From contig NC_080042.1 of the NCBI RefSeq assembly GCF_012489685.1, forward strand, positions 76,451,093 through 76,515,092: 64,000 nucleotides of DNA, written 5' to 3'. Below the pieces are notes generated by a model. It ran no database searches. It was not told the DNA's origin and saw only the letters and a program-made list of their open reading frames with translations. Both the position numbers and the translations under genes were made by a program. Below are positions 11,954 through 23,377 of this stretch, in pieces; the stretch's first letter is position 1, and each line of letters opens with the position of its first letter. The DNA is from Lotus japonicus (taxonomy: Eukaryota > Streptophyta > Magnoliopsida > Fabales > Fabaceae).

Positions 11954-12030
11954 ACTGTTGCTTTGAATTGAAACCACCACAAAGCTTCTTCCTTTGAGAG
12001 ACCAGAACAAGAATTACTCAGAAAACTGTA

Positions 12031-15000
12031 ATGGGTATGTGTTGTTTCTTCCAAATTTGTTTCCTTTTTGGTTTTTTTCATCTGGGTTTTGTGAATTTGT
12101 GTATGTTGTTGTTTGCTTCTTGGGTTATGGTCACAATTGGGTTCTGGGTTTTCAAGTCTTTTGATTTGGTGTCTTCTTCTTGTGTTGACTCTCTTTGCCT
12201 GTTCCTGTGGCCCTCACTCTCTTCTGGCTTGTTGGGGTTTCATTGGACTAATGGGTTCTGTTCTGTGATTCCTTCTTTTTAGAATATTAGTAACATTTAA
12301 CAGCTAAGCACTTTTTTTGGGTCCTGGCTTTTCTTCATTACTTGGTTATTCTTCATCTCTTTACTATTGGCCACTATCTTTCACCCACCTCACTTTGTCC
12401 CCTCTCACAAGAGCTTCCCAAAGAGGGTTTTTTCTCCATCATTATCCCCTTTTTTCTTACTATCTATATCTATATATATATATATATATATTTATTGAGT
12501 TTCACAAGTTGTTATGTGAGTTCTGTTTGTTTCTGTTTCCATGTTCTATCTTGTGATTGGTTTGTTTTCTCTGTTGTAGCTTTTATTTCAGAGGTTAACA
12601 TGAGCTTCTCTAGCTATATGGATGATGAATATGAGAAACTCTTCAGGAGAATGAACCCTCCCAGGTACTACTAAATTTCACTTCTTATTTGATGTAAGAA
12701 AGCAATTTTCTTTTTCCCTTTTGAGAGAAAAGAAGATTTGAATGATTCTATCCTTACTTATTGGTCCACTTGCTATCTTGTCTTGTCAGGGTTGTAATTG
12801 ATAATGATGCCTTGAAAAATGCCACTGTCATACGGGTATGCCTATTTCCTCTTGTTCTTGTTCTTCCTTTTGTGGACTGCAATTACTCCTTTTGTGATTG
12901 ATGAAAAGCTTTTCCATGTCTTAATGTTACTAAGTCAAATTGTTTTTGCAGGTTGATAGTGCAAACAAACATGGAATACTTCTCGAAGTTGTTCAAATCC
13001 TCACTGATTTAAACCTTATCATCACTAAGGCTTACATATCTTCTGATGGTGGATGGTTTATGGATGGTAATTTAATTCTTCAATATAGACTAATTTCTAT
13101 CACATTTTCTATTAAACTTTACATTGATATAAATTTTGGGGGGTGAAGTTGAATAATTTTGTTCTTGTCTTTCAGTTTTTAATGTCACTGGCCAAGATGG
13201 AAACAAGGTTACAGATGAAGCCATTTTGGATTACATTCATAAGGTGTGTGTCTCATTTGGGATTCTAAAACTTCTTCTCTTTAATTCAATGTACTACTAG
13301 TGATTATACCTGTGTTTGATGCTGTTTATGTTTCTAGGCTCTTGGTCCTGAATCTTGTGTTACATCTCCCGTGAGATCTGTTGGGGTTAAGCAAACATTA
13401 GACCACACTGCAATAGAGCTTATGGGAACTGATAGGCCAGGGCTGCTTTCAGAAGTGAGTGCTGTTCTCACCAACCTCAAGTGTAACATAGTGAATGCAG
13501 AGGTGTGGACTCACAACACCCGTGCAGCTGCTGTGATGCACGTGAGTGACGAAGAAACCGGATCCGCGATAACTGACCCGGAGAGGCTTTCTCTAATCAA
13601 GGAGCTTCTGAGTAATGTGCTTGGTGGTGGGAATAAGTGGAGGGGAGCCAAGACGGTTGTGGCTGATGAAGTCACACACACTGAGAGAAGGCTTCACCAG
13701 ATGATGTTTGCTGATAGAGATTATGAACGTGTTGATGATGATGACTTTGATGAGAAGCAAAGACCAAATGTGACTGTGGTGAACTGGTCTGACAAGGATT
13801 ATTCTGTGGTTACCATCATATCCAAGGATAGGCCAAAGCTTCTCTTTGACACCGTTTGTACTTTGACAGACATGCAGTATGTGGTTTTTCATGCTAATAT
13901 TGATGCTGAGGGGCCACAAGCATATCAGGTATAACATTTTTCCACTTTGTTCTGCACACATACATGGACACAGATGGGATATTCCTTTATTTTGTTGCTT
14001 GGTCTAAGGTTTATGGTCTGTTTGTCTTTTTAAGAACATTGGCTAAATGTTTTATGGTTGTATATGTACTGTGTAGGAATATTACATAAGGCATATTGAC
14101 GGGTCCCCTGTAAAATCAGATGCAGAGAGACAAAGAGTGATTCAATGTCTTGAGGCTGCAATTGAGAGAAGAGTTTCTGAGGTGAGGGACTTTATGTTAT
14201 CTATGATTTCCTGCTTTAGTTTGCTCAGAATTGGAAACCTGCATATGGAACTCATCCAGCCACGTTTTTCATTGTTACCCTTGTTAAATATTATTTTTCA
14301 AAGCTGTGATTTATTTTTATTCTTCATTGAAAATTAGGTTGACCATGACCCTTTGTATTTGATATCATGTGAACAACACCTTGTAATGGTCGTCCAAGAT
14401 TAGTTGAATTGCAAATGAAGGAACTTTGACTCCAATTGTCATGCCCCACTACCAAGTTGATTTTCTCATTGAAGACCGAAATAGACTTATTCAACCTGAT
14501 AGTATCTTTTTCTTTTTGTTAATAGTTAGTCTATTTTGAAGACAAGCCACAATTTTGTTGGCTTGTCTAAAACTAAACCATATTTTAAGTGAACAACAAC
14601 CCTTCTTTGTGTATCTAATTGTTTTATATCTCATTATTGTACTTTTTCTCTTCAATTCTGCTAAACCATATTTTAGTTAACAGAGAGTAACCCTTTCTTT
14701 CTATAGATTGTATTTTATATCATTGGTTAGTGTCCTTTGCTCCTAAATTCTGCTAAACTTATATTATTTTTAGTCAACAAATCTTGTGCAAGTTAAATAG
14801 TCTTTTCTTATTTGTATGCCAGTTAGGTATTTTTGGTTTATCTCTTTATCAACTACCCCTTTTGATTAGTCTCCTTCTAATTCTTAAGATTATTAACTTG
14901 ACTTTGCTATTTCTTGATTCAGGGTTTGAAGCTAGAACTCTGCACCACTGACAGAGTGGGACTACTATCTAATGTCACACGCATCTTCAGAGAGAACAGC

Positions 15001-15264
15001 TTAACAGTTACAAGAGCAGAAGTAACCACCAAAGGAGACAAAGCTGTGAACACCTTCTATGTTAGTGGTGCTTCTGGTTACCTTGTGGATTCCAAGACCA
15101 TAGAATCTATTCGGCAAGCAATTGGAAACACTATACTTAAAGTAAAGGGTACCCCTGATGAGTTGAAATCTACCCACCAGGATTCTCCTACCAGATCTCT
15201 CTTTAGTGGCCTTTTCAAGTCCAGATCTTTTGTGAACTTTGGCTTGGTTAAGTCTTATTCTTGA
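12031..15264 (+). CDS. ACR4: ACT-domain-repeat protein, ACR4-like (eight coding exons)
   Basis: Exons: 12031-12034, 12592-12664, 12790-12835, 12952-13066, 13176-13243, 13338-13928, 14077-14181, 14923-15264. All introns are GT-AG, the phases join, and the product is 447 residues, the usual ACR length. It has four ACT domains: about 36-115, 126-205 ([18 protein letters not shown]), 256-330 ([15 protein letters not shown]) and 335-412 ([19 protein letters not shown]), with the family C-terminus SFVNFGLV(K)SYS. ACR proteins are thought to sense amino acids or nitrogen status; the ligand is unknown. The N-terminal MDDEYEKL and C-terminus match Arabidopsis ACR4 better than other ACRs (from memory). 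The start is chosen because the four-base exon ATGG before the first intron splices in frame; ATG 12600 is the alternative. Acceptors at 12580 and 12592 both keep the frame. No breaks seen. Confidence 0.93.
12471..12490. repeat. (TA)n microsatellite in ACR4 intron 1
   Basis: Ten uninterrupted TA units follow a TATCTATATC lead-in within the first intron. They are likely to vary in length between accessions. Confidence 0.9.
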
Positions 15265-17527
15265 ACCTGGAGAAAGCAATTATATGTGAGTGATAATGAG
15301 ATCTCCTATCTTGTACAGTGAAAATGCTCAAGATGCAAAAAAGCTTACTAGGTGAAGTGTGACTTTAGTTTAGGGTGTAGAAATACCAAGCATATCTTAG
15401 GCTTAAACTTAGGATTAGTGTTTGGTTTGTAAATTCTTAACCCCTCCCCTGCTTTAGCTTAGTTTGTGATGGATCAAATCCAATCGCTAGTTGGAGTGAT
15501 GAAAGCAAAGAGAACCTCAATTGTGTAAACCTTGAAACATAGTTTCAAGGATCATCATTTGTACATAATTTAATTTAATTTCCAGCAGCAGTTATATTTT
15601 GCTTATCTTCCTTGTCTTTTACTTATCTTGACAATTCTGCTTGCTAATTCTGGCATTTGGCATCGTCAACTCATTCATGATTCTGTCGGAACAATCATGT
15701 TTAGCTCCTTTAAACTTGGACTTCAGTTTAGAGAAAAATTAGAATCAACACTTTTGTTTAATTTGCATATCCCCCATCATTAGTGAGCAGAATATTCAAT
15801 TTTCTTATTTGTTCTAAATTTGCATATCCCCCATCAATATCAATGAATTATTTGTTTAACTAATAGACTCTCTTGAGCAATGAGAAAAATGTAGATGTTT
15901 CCAATTAAATCAAATCGTCTTCCTTATTGTTATACCGAACAAAAATAAAATTATTATAGATTCAGTCGGTAGTTCTTAAAAATAAGATTCATCCGCTCCC
16001 GCTTTATCAGACAAATTTATTTTTTGAGTTCTTAGATTAAAAAATTATATGTTGTTTCATATTTATCAACTTTTCTATATATATATATATATATATGAAA
16101 AATTGTGTAAAAATTTTTATCCGTTGTGGTAAATTGCTTAAATGTTATGTTTTTTTTATAGGCAAAAAGAATTATATTGAAATGAAGTACAAGGGGTACT
16201 TAAACCTAATACAAATAGAAAGAGAGAGAAAAAGAAAGCTAATCGTAACATCATTTACAATGACAATGATCCAACTACTACTAAAACTACCCCATCTCAA
16301 AGGAAAAAATACTTTAAAAGAGATGCCTCATTAAAACCTTATTAGAAAAAATCCTATTGGGAAAATTAATTTATTGAAGAAGATGCTCTTGCTTATCAAT
16401 AAACGTGAATACAAGTATACATTAAAAATCATTATCTTATTCACCTTTTGGTCCCATTTGCTGTATCGGATTTGGTCTGACGGTAATCTTGGGAATGATA
16501 TCACACCCCTTGGAAAAAAATCATGAAAATGGACATGACATGGGAAATTTGTATGAAAGACGCCTTCTGTTGCGTCAGAATTGAGAGAGCTTCTTCTCAA
16601 TTGAAAAAGCTAATGATGCATTCCATGTAAGAAAAACCTATATTTTTTTGATTAATAATTATACAAAGAGAAATGAAATAAAAAACAAACTAATATTTTA
16701 AATAATTGTTTTATAGAAGAAAAAGTGGTCGCAATCGAGATATTGCGTATATCTTTTTGGGTGTTTCTTTTCCATATGCCTTGTACCATGGACCAAGCTA
16801 TATCTTCTTTCCATGTCTTATTATTGGACAAGGCAACTTGTTGTGGCGGCTAGCTTTGTGAAAAGTGTTAGCTGCTACACAAAAAAATTGAAGTGTGCAT
16901 CGAATTTTTAATTACAATCACTGATATAGACTCTTGCACTGTATAGGGTTTGGTTTGGTTGGCAAAAATGCGTATCTTTTGTGATGTTGAACATGTCTCC
17001 TTCCTTTGTAACTAGGTCCCAAAAACGTTCAGATAATTATATATTGGTCAAATCCAATAAGGGAGGAAGAGGAAAGGTCTTTTCCCACCGTGTTCATAAT
17101 TTGCTCCAATATTTGAATGAAAAGGAACCAACACTTGTTGTCCAATCCATGCCAAATTTTGGAAATTTCTTTTGACCAAAATGGTTCAAATTTAATCGAT
17201 CTTTCTCAAGAGAAAGAAGGGAAAAAGGCCCAATAATGTGTGTATAATTGTGTATATATATAAAAGTAGAAAAAACGTAATGGAATTGAGTTTTCTTTTT
17301 ATGGCGCATTTTTACCTAAAAAAACGCAGTGTTATCGCAAGAGGAGCTATTTGGGGTTTTGCCAAGTGGATTATTAGTAGATAGAGTGTAACCTTAGCCA
17401 CAATGGATAAGTGTCAATTAAAGTAAGAGCCAAATATAACAATAATTCCATTTTAAAATTTGTGCTACTTGCCTACTTCCTATTTTTTAGTATTTTCTTT
17501 TTGTTCTCAAAAATAGCAATCGCTTAA
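15265..17527. other. ACR4 3' UTR (to roughly 15600), then AT-rich intergenic DNA
   Basis: The ACR4 3' UTR probably ends before about 15600, where AT-rich sequence with TAATTTAATTT-type signals occurs; the cleavage site is not certain. The remainder has no recognisable gene. A (TA)n run lies at 16077-16096. ORFs at 16.1-17.3 kb have intergenic composition. Confidence 0.55.
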
Positions 17528-17866
17528 GGGTGTGTTTGGATGCACGTTGAATCAGGCCTGATCCACGTTTAAAGATTTCAAACGTGATTTTTCAATCTCC
17601 ATTGATGTTTGGATGCTAAATGCTGATCCAATTCTGGCCCCAGAATTGGATCCATCCTAACACAACAATTTGTTGCTTCAGCATCAATGCTGATCCAATT
17701 GTCCCCTCACCCTTTTACAGATCCAATTCAAGTCTATCAGATCCAATTCCTGATAAATGTATCCAAACATAAATCACGTCACTCAAACTCACGTTTACCA
17801 GATCCAATTCTTCCAGATTCAATTCTGGCCAGATCCAATTCTGCTAACGCTAATCCAAACACACAC
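17528..17866. mobile_element. Tourist-like MITE with TAA target duplication
   Basis: The termini are inverted: GGGTGTGTTTGGAT at 17528 and ATCCAAACACACAC ending at 17866. TAA stands directly outside both ends (17525-17527 and 17867-17869), the target duplication of PIF/Harbinger-type elements. The 339-base interior contains at least four copies of CAGATCCAATTC and no ORF of interest. Confidence 0.8.
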
Positions 17867-17885
17867 TAAAGTGTTTAAAGTAGTA

Positions 17886-18735
17886 CTTCCTCTGTTTCAT
17901 AATAACTGTCCATTTATAGAGAAAAAAATTGTTTCACAATAATTGTTCACTTAAAACTCGTTTGGTCTACCGTATTAGACATGATAGTATAAGCTTATAC
18001 AATACATTATGTACTTATTCATTGTTTGCTGCTCACATTGTATTGTATAAGCTTATACATCAATCTCCCCTTATACATTAAAATGATGGATTATTTAATT
18101 CATCCTATTGATTATGTATAAGATATGATAAGAGTGTGATGCATAGACTACTTGAATATATTTAATTAACCACCACACCGCTGCCACGATTGCCGTCACT
18201 ACCACCAACGTCGTCGCCACCACCCTCCACCACCACCGCTGCCACCATTGCCGCCACCACCGGCACCGTCGTCGCCACCACGACCACCACAATCGACGCC
18301 CTCCACCACCCTCGTTGATATTGTCATCGTTATTGCTACTACTACCACCATCGTTGCCGCCATCGCCCTCCACCACTGTCGCCAGCACCGTCGCCACCAC
18401 CACCACGCTCCACCACTCCCACCATTGTTGATACCGTCATCGTATCAGGCCTGATCCTATCAGGCCTCATACAATCATATTTTATACTATCAGACCTTAT
18501 ACTATACAACATACCAAACATGCCTTTAGAATTTCAATGAAGTATTAATTGATGTTTTTACATATAATGTCCCTATATATGAAAATAATACATGATGAGA
18601 GATAAAAGTACAATGTAAAGAGTAAAATAGGGAAACAAATGATATGTTTTAAAAAGTTTACAAAATTTATTGCATTTTTTAATATGTGTGCATTTTCTCT
18701 AAATGGACACTTATATTGAAATGAATGGATCGGAG
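17886..18735. mobile_element. Stowaway-like MITE, interrupted by another MITE
   Basis: The left end TA-CTTCCTCTGTTTCATAAT and the right end, read inverted, TA-CTCCGATCCATTCATTTC are terminal inverted repeats of the Stowaway CTCCCTCCGT type with TA on both outer sides (17884-17885, 18736-18737). Inner sequence AACTGTCCATTTATAGAG also matches inverted at 18700. Without the insert at 17954-18525 it would be about 275 bases long, normal for this group. Confidence 0.7.
17954..18525. mobile_element. MITE nested inside the Stowaway-like MITE, with a CCACCACC-rich core
   Basis: TTA occurs outside both ends (17951-17953, 18526-18528). Ends AAACTCGTTTGGT and, inverted, AGGCATGTTTGGT form imperfect inverted repeats, and subterminal ATAGTATAAG / CTTATACTAT motifs extend the symmetry. 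The centre (18168-18435) is a strikingly GC-rich array of CCACCACC, CGTCGCCACCA and CCATTGCCG units that is open in several frames. It is low-complexity repeat rather than a gene. Confidence 0.6.
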
Positions 18736-18738
18736 TAC

Positions 18739-19389
18739 TAATGTTTTAAAAACCTGAGAGATCATTGAACCAATGAAGTTATTGATTCAAAGTTCAATAG
18801 TTCAATTATGGTTAATGGTTAAAATAATTAAATATGTATTTTAAATAAAATATAACATGTTAAATAGTTCATTATCATAAAATATTAGGACATTAAATCA
18901 AATTAAATTTTAAGTTGACATAAAATCATGATAATGTATATTTTAAAGGATAATAAATGGAAAATAGAAAGAAAAAAATTCATGTGTCAGGTATTCTAAC
19001 ATTATATTACACATTTGTTTGAGTAAATACATTTTTTTTGTTAAATTTATAATGGAAATATATTTTCTCTGAATTTTGGGTTTATTTAAATTATAAACTA
19101 GTTTTTTTTTTTTGAACGAAAATTATAAACTAGTTCAAAAGCACCGATTATGACAATGTTCTTGATCGGTACATGAAATCTACCGATTTTCTTCTTTAAA
19201 TATACTGGTTGCTTAACTATTTTCTGATTCAACCGGTTGATCTGTTTTTAAAAAGTATGGTTTAAGAATATCTTATTTTTCTTCTTCCACTAGAAAATTG
19301 TTTTTAGTGGCACTTCATTATTGACATTCAAGAGAAAATGTCGGTATTTAGATGGTTTTATAACACTTAAATGTCACAAATGATATATT
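18739..19389. other. AT-rich DNA without a gene
   Basis: Nothing coding is visible. It contains the micro-insertion at 19088-19135, listed separately. Confidence 0.6.
19088..19135 (-). repeat. Micro-insertion: T10GAACGA flanked by a 16-bp direct repeat
   Basis: AAATTATAAACTAGTT is present at 19088-19103 and 19120-19135. The only sequence between them is TTTTTTTTTTGAACGA (19104-19119). On the minus strand it reads TCGTTC followed by ten A, as expected for a LINE reverse transcript that stopped after about six bases beyond the tail. Confidence 0.65.
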
Positions 19390-19865
19390 TAGGGATGGAA
19401 GTAGACCAGGCCGCCGACAAGGCCTATAGCCTTGCCTATATCAGGCTCAGGCCATGCTAAATTTATAAATAGATAATGCCAAGACTTTACTAAAAGTATA
19501 TTTTGTTAAAAATGTCAAACTTATGCCACTTAAAAAGTCTTATAAGCCTAATAGGTCGACAAATTTAAATAAATATAAAATTATTTTATATCTTAAATTA
19601 TATCTTTATTGACTTATTTATATGTTTAAATATCTTAGAGTATACAAGAATTTAACGATATTAGCATCTTCAGAAATGGACAAATAATCTATTTACTTTG
19701 ACATAGATGATATAATGATTTTAATATACTTTAGCTTGTTAGCTTATAAGTTTGTTGATATATTTACAGTTAAATTTGTCAGTCTACTCCAATGTCTTGT
19801 TACAAAGCAAACTTTTAAATAGGCTACCTGGTAAGGTCAGACTTTCAATAGGCTCAAACTTTAAA
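19390..19865. mobile_element. Element D, left half (degenerate inverted-repeat DNA element)
   Basis: The terminus TAGGGATGGAAGTAGACCAG matches, with transitions only, the inverted terminus at 50533 (TAAGGGTGGAAATAGGCTGG). Restored around its inserts the element would be about 740 bases. hAT-like termini are suggested but no 8-bp target duplication remains. It is the outermost layer of the nest and is split by solo LTR C at 19866. Confidence 0.55.
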
Positions 19866-20082
19866 TGTAATAAAGTAACACAAGAAAGGAGATTTGAATT
19901 GTGTTCGTGCAAAACTTGAGTTTTCAAATGTTTATAAGTTTATAAACCTTTTTCGCAATCGTTTGGTGCAGCGGATAAGTGCGTGAAGTGATAAACGATA
20001 AAAGACACAAGCAATATATTCTGGTTCACCACAAATGATGGGGCTACGTCCAGTCCTTGGCTTAACCAAGATTTCACTATCC

Positions 20083-20240
20083 AAGTATTAAGGACTCCTC
20101 CTACACCAAGTATTCTCCAGGACTTCTCCTTACAAGTATTAGACAGAACTTCTTTCAACCAAGTATTCTAAGGACTCCTCCTCACCTAGTATTCTAAGGA
20201 CTTCTCATACAATAAGTATTATACAAGACTTCTCCTAAGA
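20083..20240. repeat. Six-unit tandem repeat inside LTR C
   Basis: The unit AAGTATTCTAAGGACTTCTC occurs in variant form at 20083, 20108, 20134, 20161, 20187 and 20214, a spacing of 25-27 bases. Confidence 0.85.
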
Positions 20241-21005
20241 TCTTTTTCAAGATCGTTTGGCTCTACAAACTTCTCTTCTCACAAGAGGGATAGTAGAAAA
20301 TACTAAGCACATGAACTATAAAGTAACGAATAAGATTTGACTTTGTGAAGTACTTTGTGTTCTTGATCTAGAAAGAGTTGGATATAAAGATTTGACTTTT
20401 AGGTATTTCTCTCAAACGATGTGGGGAATTTTCTTTCTTGTTTGCTTGAAGAAGATTTTAACTCAGATGAAAGTTCATGTTCAATTTATTGCTTCTGAAA
20501 ACCTTCAAGTCCTCCTTTTATACTTCAAGTGTTTTTAGGGTTTGTTGAGAGCCGTCAGAACGTGTAGAGCATCTTGAGTTCTAGCTGTTAGATGAAATGG
20601 TCAGGTGCATTGAATGCACTATGTTCTTCTCCTGAGGCAAAATGCTACGAAGTGTATATTGTCAATTGGTTGGTAGCATATGCAACATCGATCTAGTCCT
20701 TTCGTGAGAGAAATAGGAAATTTGATTTTGACAACGTTTTACTTGTTTCCTTGATCAATGTGCTTTGTGGAGTATCACGTGATTCCTTTGCACTTGACTT
20801 TCTCCTCAAGAATGTCAGAGAGACTTCAATTTGAATATGTAGCTCTTTTTCTAAACATTACTCCCATTGGTCAGTTTTGAGATAGACGAAGAGAATATCA
20901 TTGAGTGTAGTCTTCTTCTCTGTCAGATTGTTCTTGTATAGTTTGTTCTGAAGCTTTGACTATTCTTGTACAGACAATCTTGATGCTTTGACTTTTCTTG
21001 TCTTG

Positions 21006-21010
21006 ATCTT
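21006..21010. repeat. Target-site duplication of element A, left copy
   Basis: ATCTT stands immediately before the 5' LTR of A and is repeated exactly at 50242-50246 after the 3' LTR. Confidence 0.95.
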
Positions 21011-21885
21011 TGTTGGAACATGTTGCCTTGCATTTTGTCAAAACAACTGATTGTCGAAGCAGATGTCGTGGCATCTGACCTCGTGAGGCTAGGACATCAG
21101 TCCTCAGCTTGTGTTTCTGTTATGGGCCTTCTGAAGATTTGTTGAAGATATGTTTTGAGTTACTTGAGGAGCAAGTAACCATCTCAGAAGGGTTTTAGTT
21201 GTTGGGTTGTTATTTGTTGAAACAATCTTTGTTAAAAGATTGATTTCTATCTTTACTTGTGCAGTAAGAAACCGAATCTATCAAGATTGCGTTTTCAAAT
21301 TGCTGTTATTGGAATCTGTTTCTTCAGCCCGTGCTAACCCTAAAGCCCATGCTACCGCTGCTGAAGTCTATAAAAGGATGAAGACCTAAAACGTGAAGTC
21401 TACCGAAGCTGATAGAGAGAGATCGTGTGTTTTAGGATTTGTTAGTGTGCTTCGTTCTTTGTTATTTGTGAATCCTCTTTGCTCACTGATTCTATAAAGC
21501 AAAGAAGGGTTCTGTGTTGTTTGATTACATTCAAACTCTGATTGTTCATTGTGTTTACCAATCACTGTGGCAGTGATTGAGAGAAAGTGAGAGGGGCTCT
21601 CATACTTAGGTTGAGATTCTAAGTAGAAATACACTGGGTAGATTAGGAAGTGAACTATGAACTGAGGTGTTCATGAGTGTCTGTAATTCCTGAATCTTGA
21701 GATAGTGAATTTCCTTTCTTTGGGTGCAAACCCTCCAGACGTAGGTGAAAGTTTTCACTGAACTGGGTTAACAACTTCTGAGTGTTATTGTTTTGTTGTT
21801 AAGTTTTGTTTATTGTTAAGCGATTGTCGAACCTCTTGTCCCAGCATCGTGTAGGACAATCGTATCAGAGGGAACCTGAATTACA
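21011..21885 (+). repeat. 5' LTR of element A
   Basis: It runs from TGTTGGAACATG to GAATTACA. A TATA box (TATAAAAG) is at 21369-21376 and the transcription start should lie about 30 bases beyond. Four substitutions separate it from the 3' LTR. Confidence 0.95.
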
Positions 21886-21887
21886 AT

Positions 21888-21899
21888 TGGTATCAGAGC
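21888..21899 (+). other. Primer binding site of element A
   Basis: TGGTATCAGAGC, complementary to the 3' end of initiator methionine tRNA, lies two bases after the 5' LTR. Confidence 0.92.
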
Positions 21900-21949
21900 A
21901 GGCACCCTGTTCTGGTTGGGTGAGCTCCAGGGAGTTTATTCAAGTTCTC

Positions 21950-23377
21950 ATGGATAACAAGGAGGGAGGATCAGTCAATAGGCCACCCATTCTGGATGGT
22001 ACTAACTATGACTACTGGAAGGTTCGCATGACAGCCTTTCTCAAATCGATTGACAACAAGACTTGGAAAGCTATTGTCAAGGGTTGGAAGCACCCCACTA
22101 AGGCTGAGGTTGAAGGCACCTCTACTACTGTTGTTGAAAAACCTGAAGAAGAATGGACCAGTGTTGAAGATGAAGCTGCACTTGGAAATTCAAAGGCTCT
22201 AAATGCTATTTTTAATGGAGTTGACAAGAATATGTTTAGGCTGATCAATACGTGTACTGTGGCAAAGGATGCTTGGGAAATTCTGAAAACTGCACATGAA
22301 GGAACTACTCGAGTGAGGATGTCAAGGCTTTAGATGCTTACTACTCAATTTGAAAATCTGATGATGACTGAAGAAGAGACTATTTCAGAATTCCACATGC
22401 GTGTCCGTGACTTGTCTAATGCTTCATTTGCTTTGGGAGAACCTATGTCAGATGAGAAGCTTGTAAGGAAGATCCTGAGATCTCTTCCTCAGAAGTTTGC
22501 TATGAAAGTCACTGCAATTGAGGAGGCTCAAGACATTGAGAACATGAAGGTTGATGAACTTATTGGCTCTTTGCAGACATTTGAGTTGAAACTGAGTGGA
22601 AAATCTGAGAAGAAGAATAAGAGTATTGCTTTTGTGTCAAACACTGATGAAGGTGATGATGAAGATTGTGAGGGTGAAAATCTGACTGAGGCTCTGGCCA
22701 TGCTAGCAAGAAAATTCAACAGAGCATTGAGAAAGATTGATAAAAGAACCAGGCCTAATGTCCAGGACATGAAGTTCGATAACAAACCCAAATTTACTAA
22801 TTCACAGAGGAAGACCAAAGAAGACGAAAAATCTGGTCAGAATAAAGGAGTGCAGTGTCATGAATGTGAAGGATATGGTCACATCAGATCTGAATGCGCC
22901 ACTTATCTAAAGAAGCAGAAGAAAGGTATGATGGTAACTTGGTCAGATGAAGACACTGAAGATGAGGAGGAGATATCTGCAAACAAAGTCAATGCTTTCT
23001 CTGGAACTGTCTATGAGTCTGATACAAGTGATGAGGACATTACAGATGAGGAACTGGCTGAGACTTACAAGCTGCTACACATCAAGTGGGAAGAAGCATG
23101 TAAACTTGTGAGAGAAAAGCAAAGTGAGATAGAACAACTTGTCTCTCAGAATGAAAGGCTGAAAGAGCTCAGCACAAAGCTGAAGGAAGATCTGGAGGAA
23201 TGACAAAGTAAGTTTAATAATGCTGATGTTATGGAAAAGGCTAATCTAGTGTTGATTAATGCAGGACTTCAAGAGGAAGTGGCAACTCTGACAAGAAAGC
23301 TTGAAGCTACTCACAAATCTGTTAGAATGTTGAACAGTGGTTCTGATATGCTTGATGAAATTCTGAAGGAAACTAGT
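21950..23377 (+). pseudogene. Element A gag, two in-frame stops, interrupted by element B
   Basis: Retrotransposon capsid/nucleocapsid precursor. It starts at ATG 21950 (MDNKEGGSV). The N-terminal copia-gag domain contains PILDGTNYDYWKVRM, a UBN2-like core follows, and a CCHC knuckle CHECEGYGHIRSEC lies at about 22856-22897. After that come an acidic stretch and a predicted coiled coil (about 23085-23370). Stops occur at TAG 22331-22333 and TGA 23201-23203. The reading frame on either side of both stops is unchanged, so these are point mutations rather than indels. The frame runs on to 23377, where element B enters, and resumes in the same frame at 43191. A second CCHC knuckle ([14 protein letters not shown]) is beyond B. 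Confidence 0.92.
23373..23377. repeat. Target-site duplication of element B, left copy
   Basis: CTAGT precedes the 5' LTR of B; CTAGC follows the 3' LTR (43186-43190). One mismatch has arisen since insertion, or the assembly joins slightly different copies. Confidence 0.75.

Larger units (their letters stand above)
19866..21010 (-). mobile_element. Copia solo LTR C (major part), minus orientation
   Basis: This starts TGTAATAAAG at 19866. The same end reappears at 57023 beside a primer-binding-like site and a minus-strand gag, which shows that it is an LTR edge and gives its orientation. A minus-strand TATA box (TATAAAAG, 20516-20523) supports this. It continues after element A at 50247-50270 and ends CA. 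The flanks TTAAA (19861-19865) and TTAGA (50271-50275) are a near-perfect 5-bp target duplication. Total length is about 1169 bases with no internal region: a solo LTR. Confidence 0.7.

Noticed and set aside
18095..18454. Opposite-strand ORFs over the CCACCACC-rich array
   Set aside because: Low-complexity Trp/Arg/Val or Pro/Thr products from a trinucleotide-like repeat inside a MITE; no support as genes.
20083..20240. CRISPR-like array
   Set aside because: Units are contiguous and degenerate with no distinct spacers, and the host is a plant nuclear genome.
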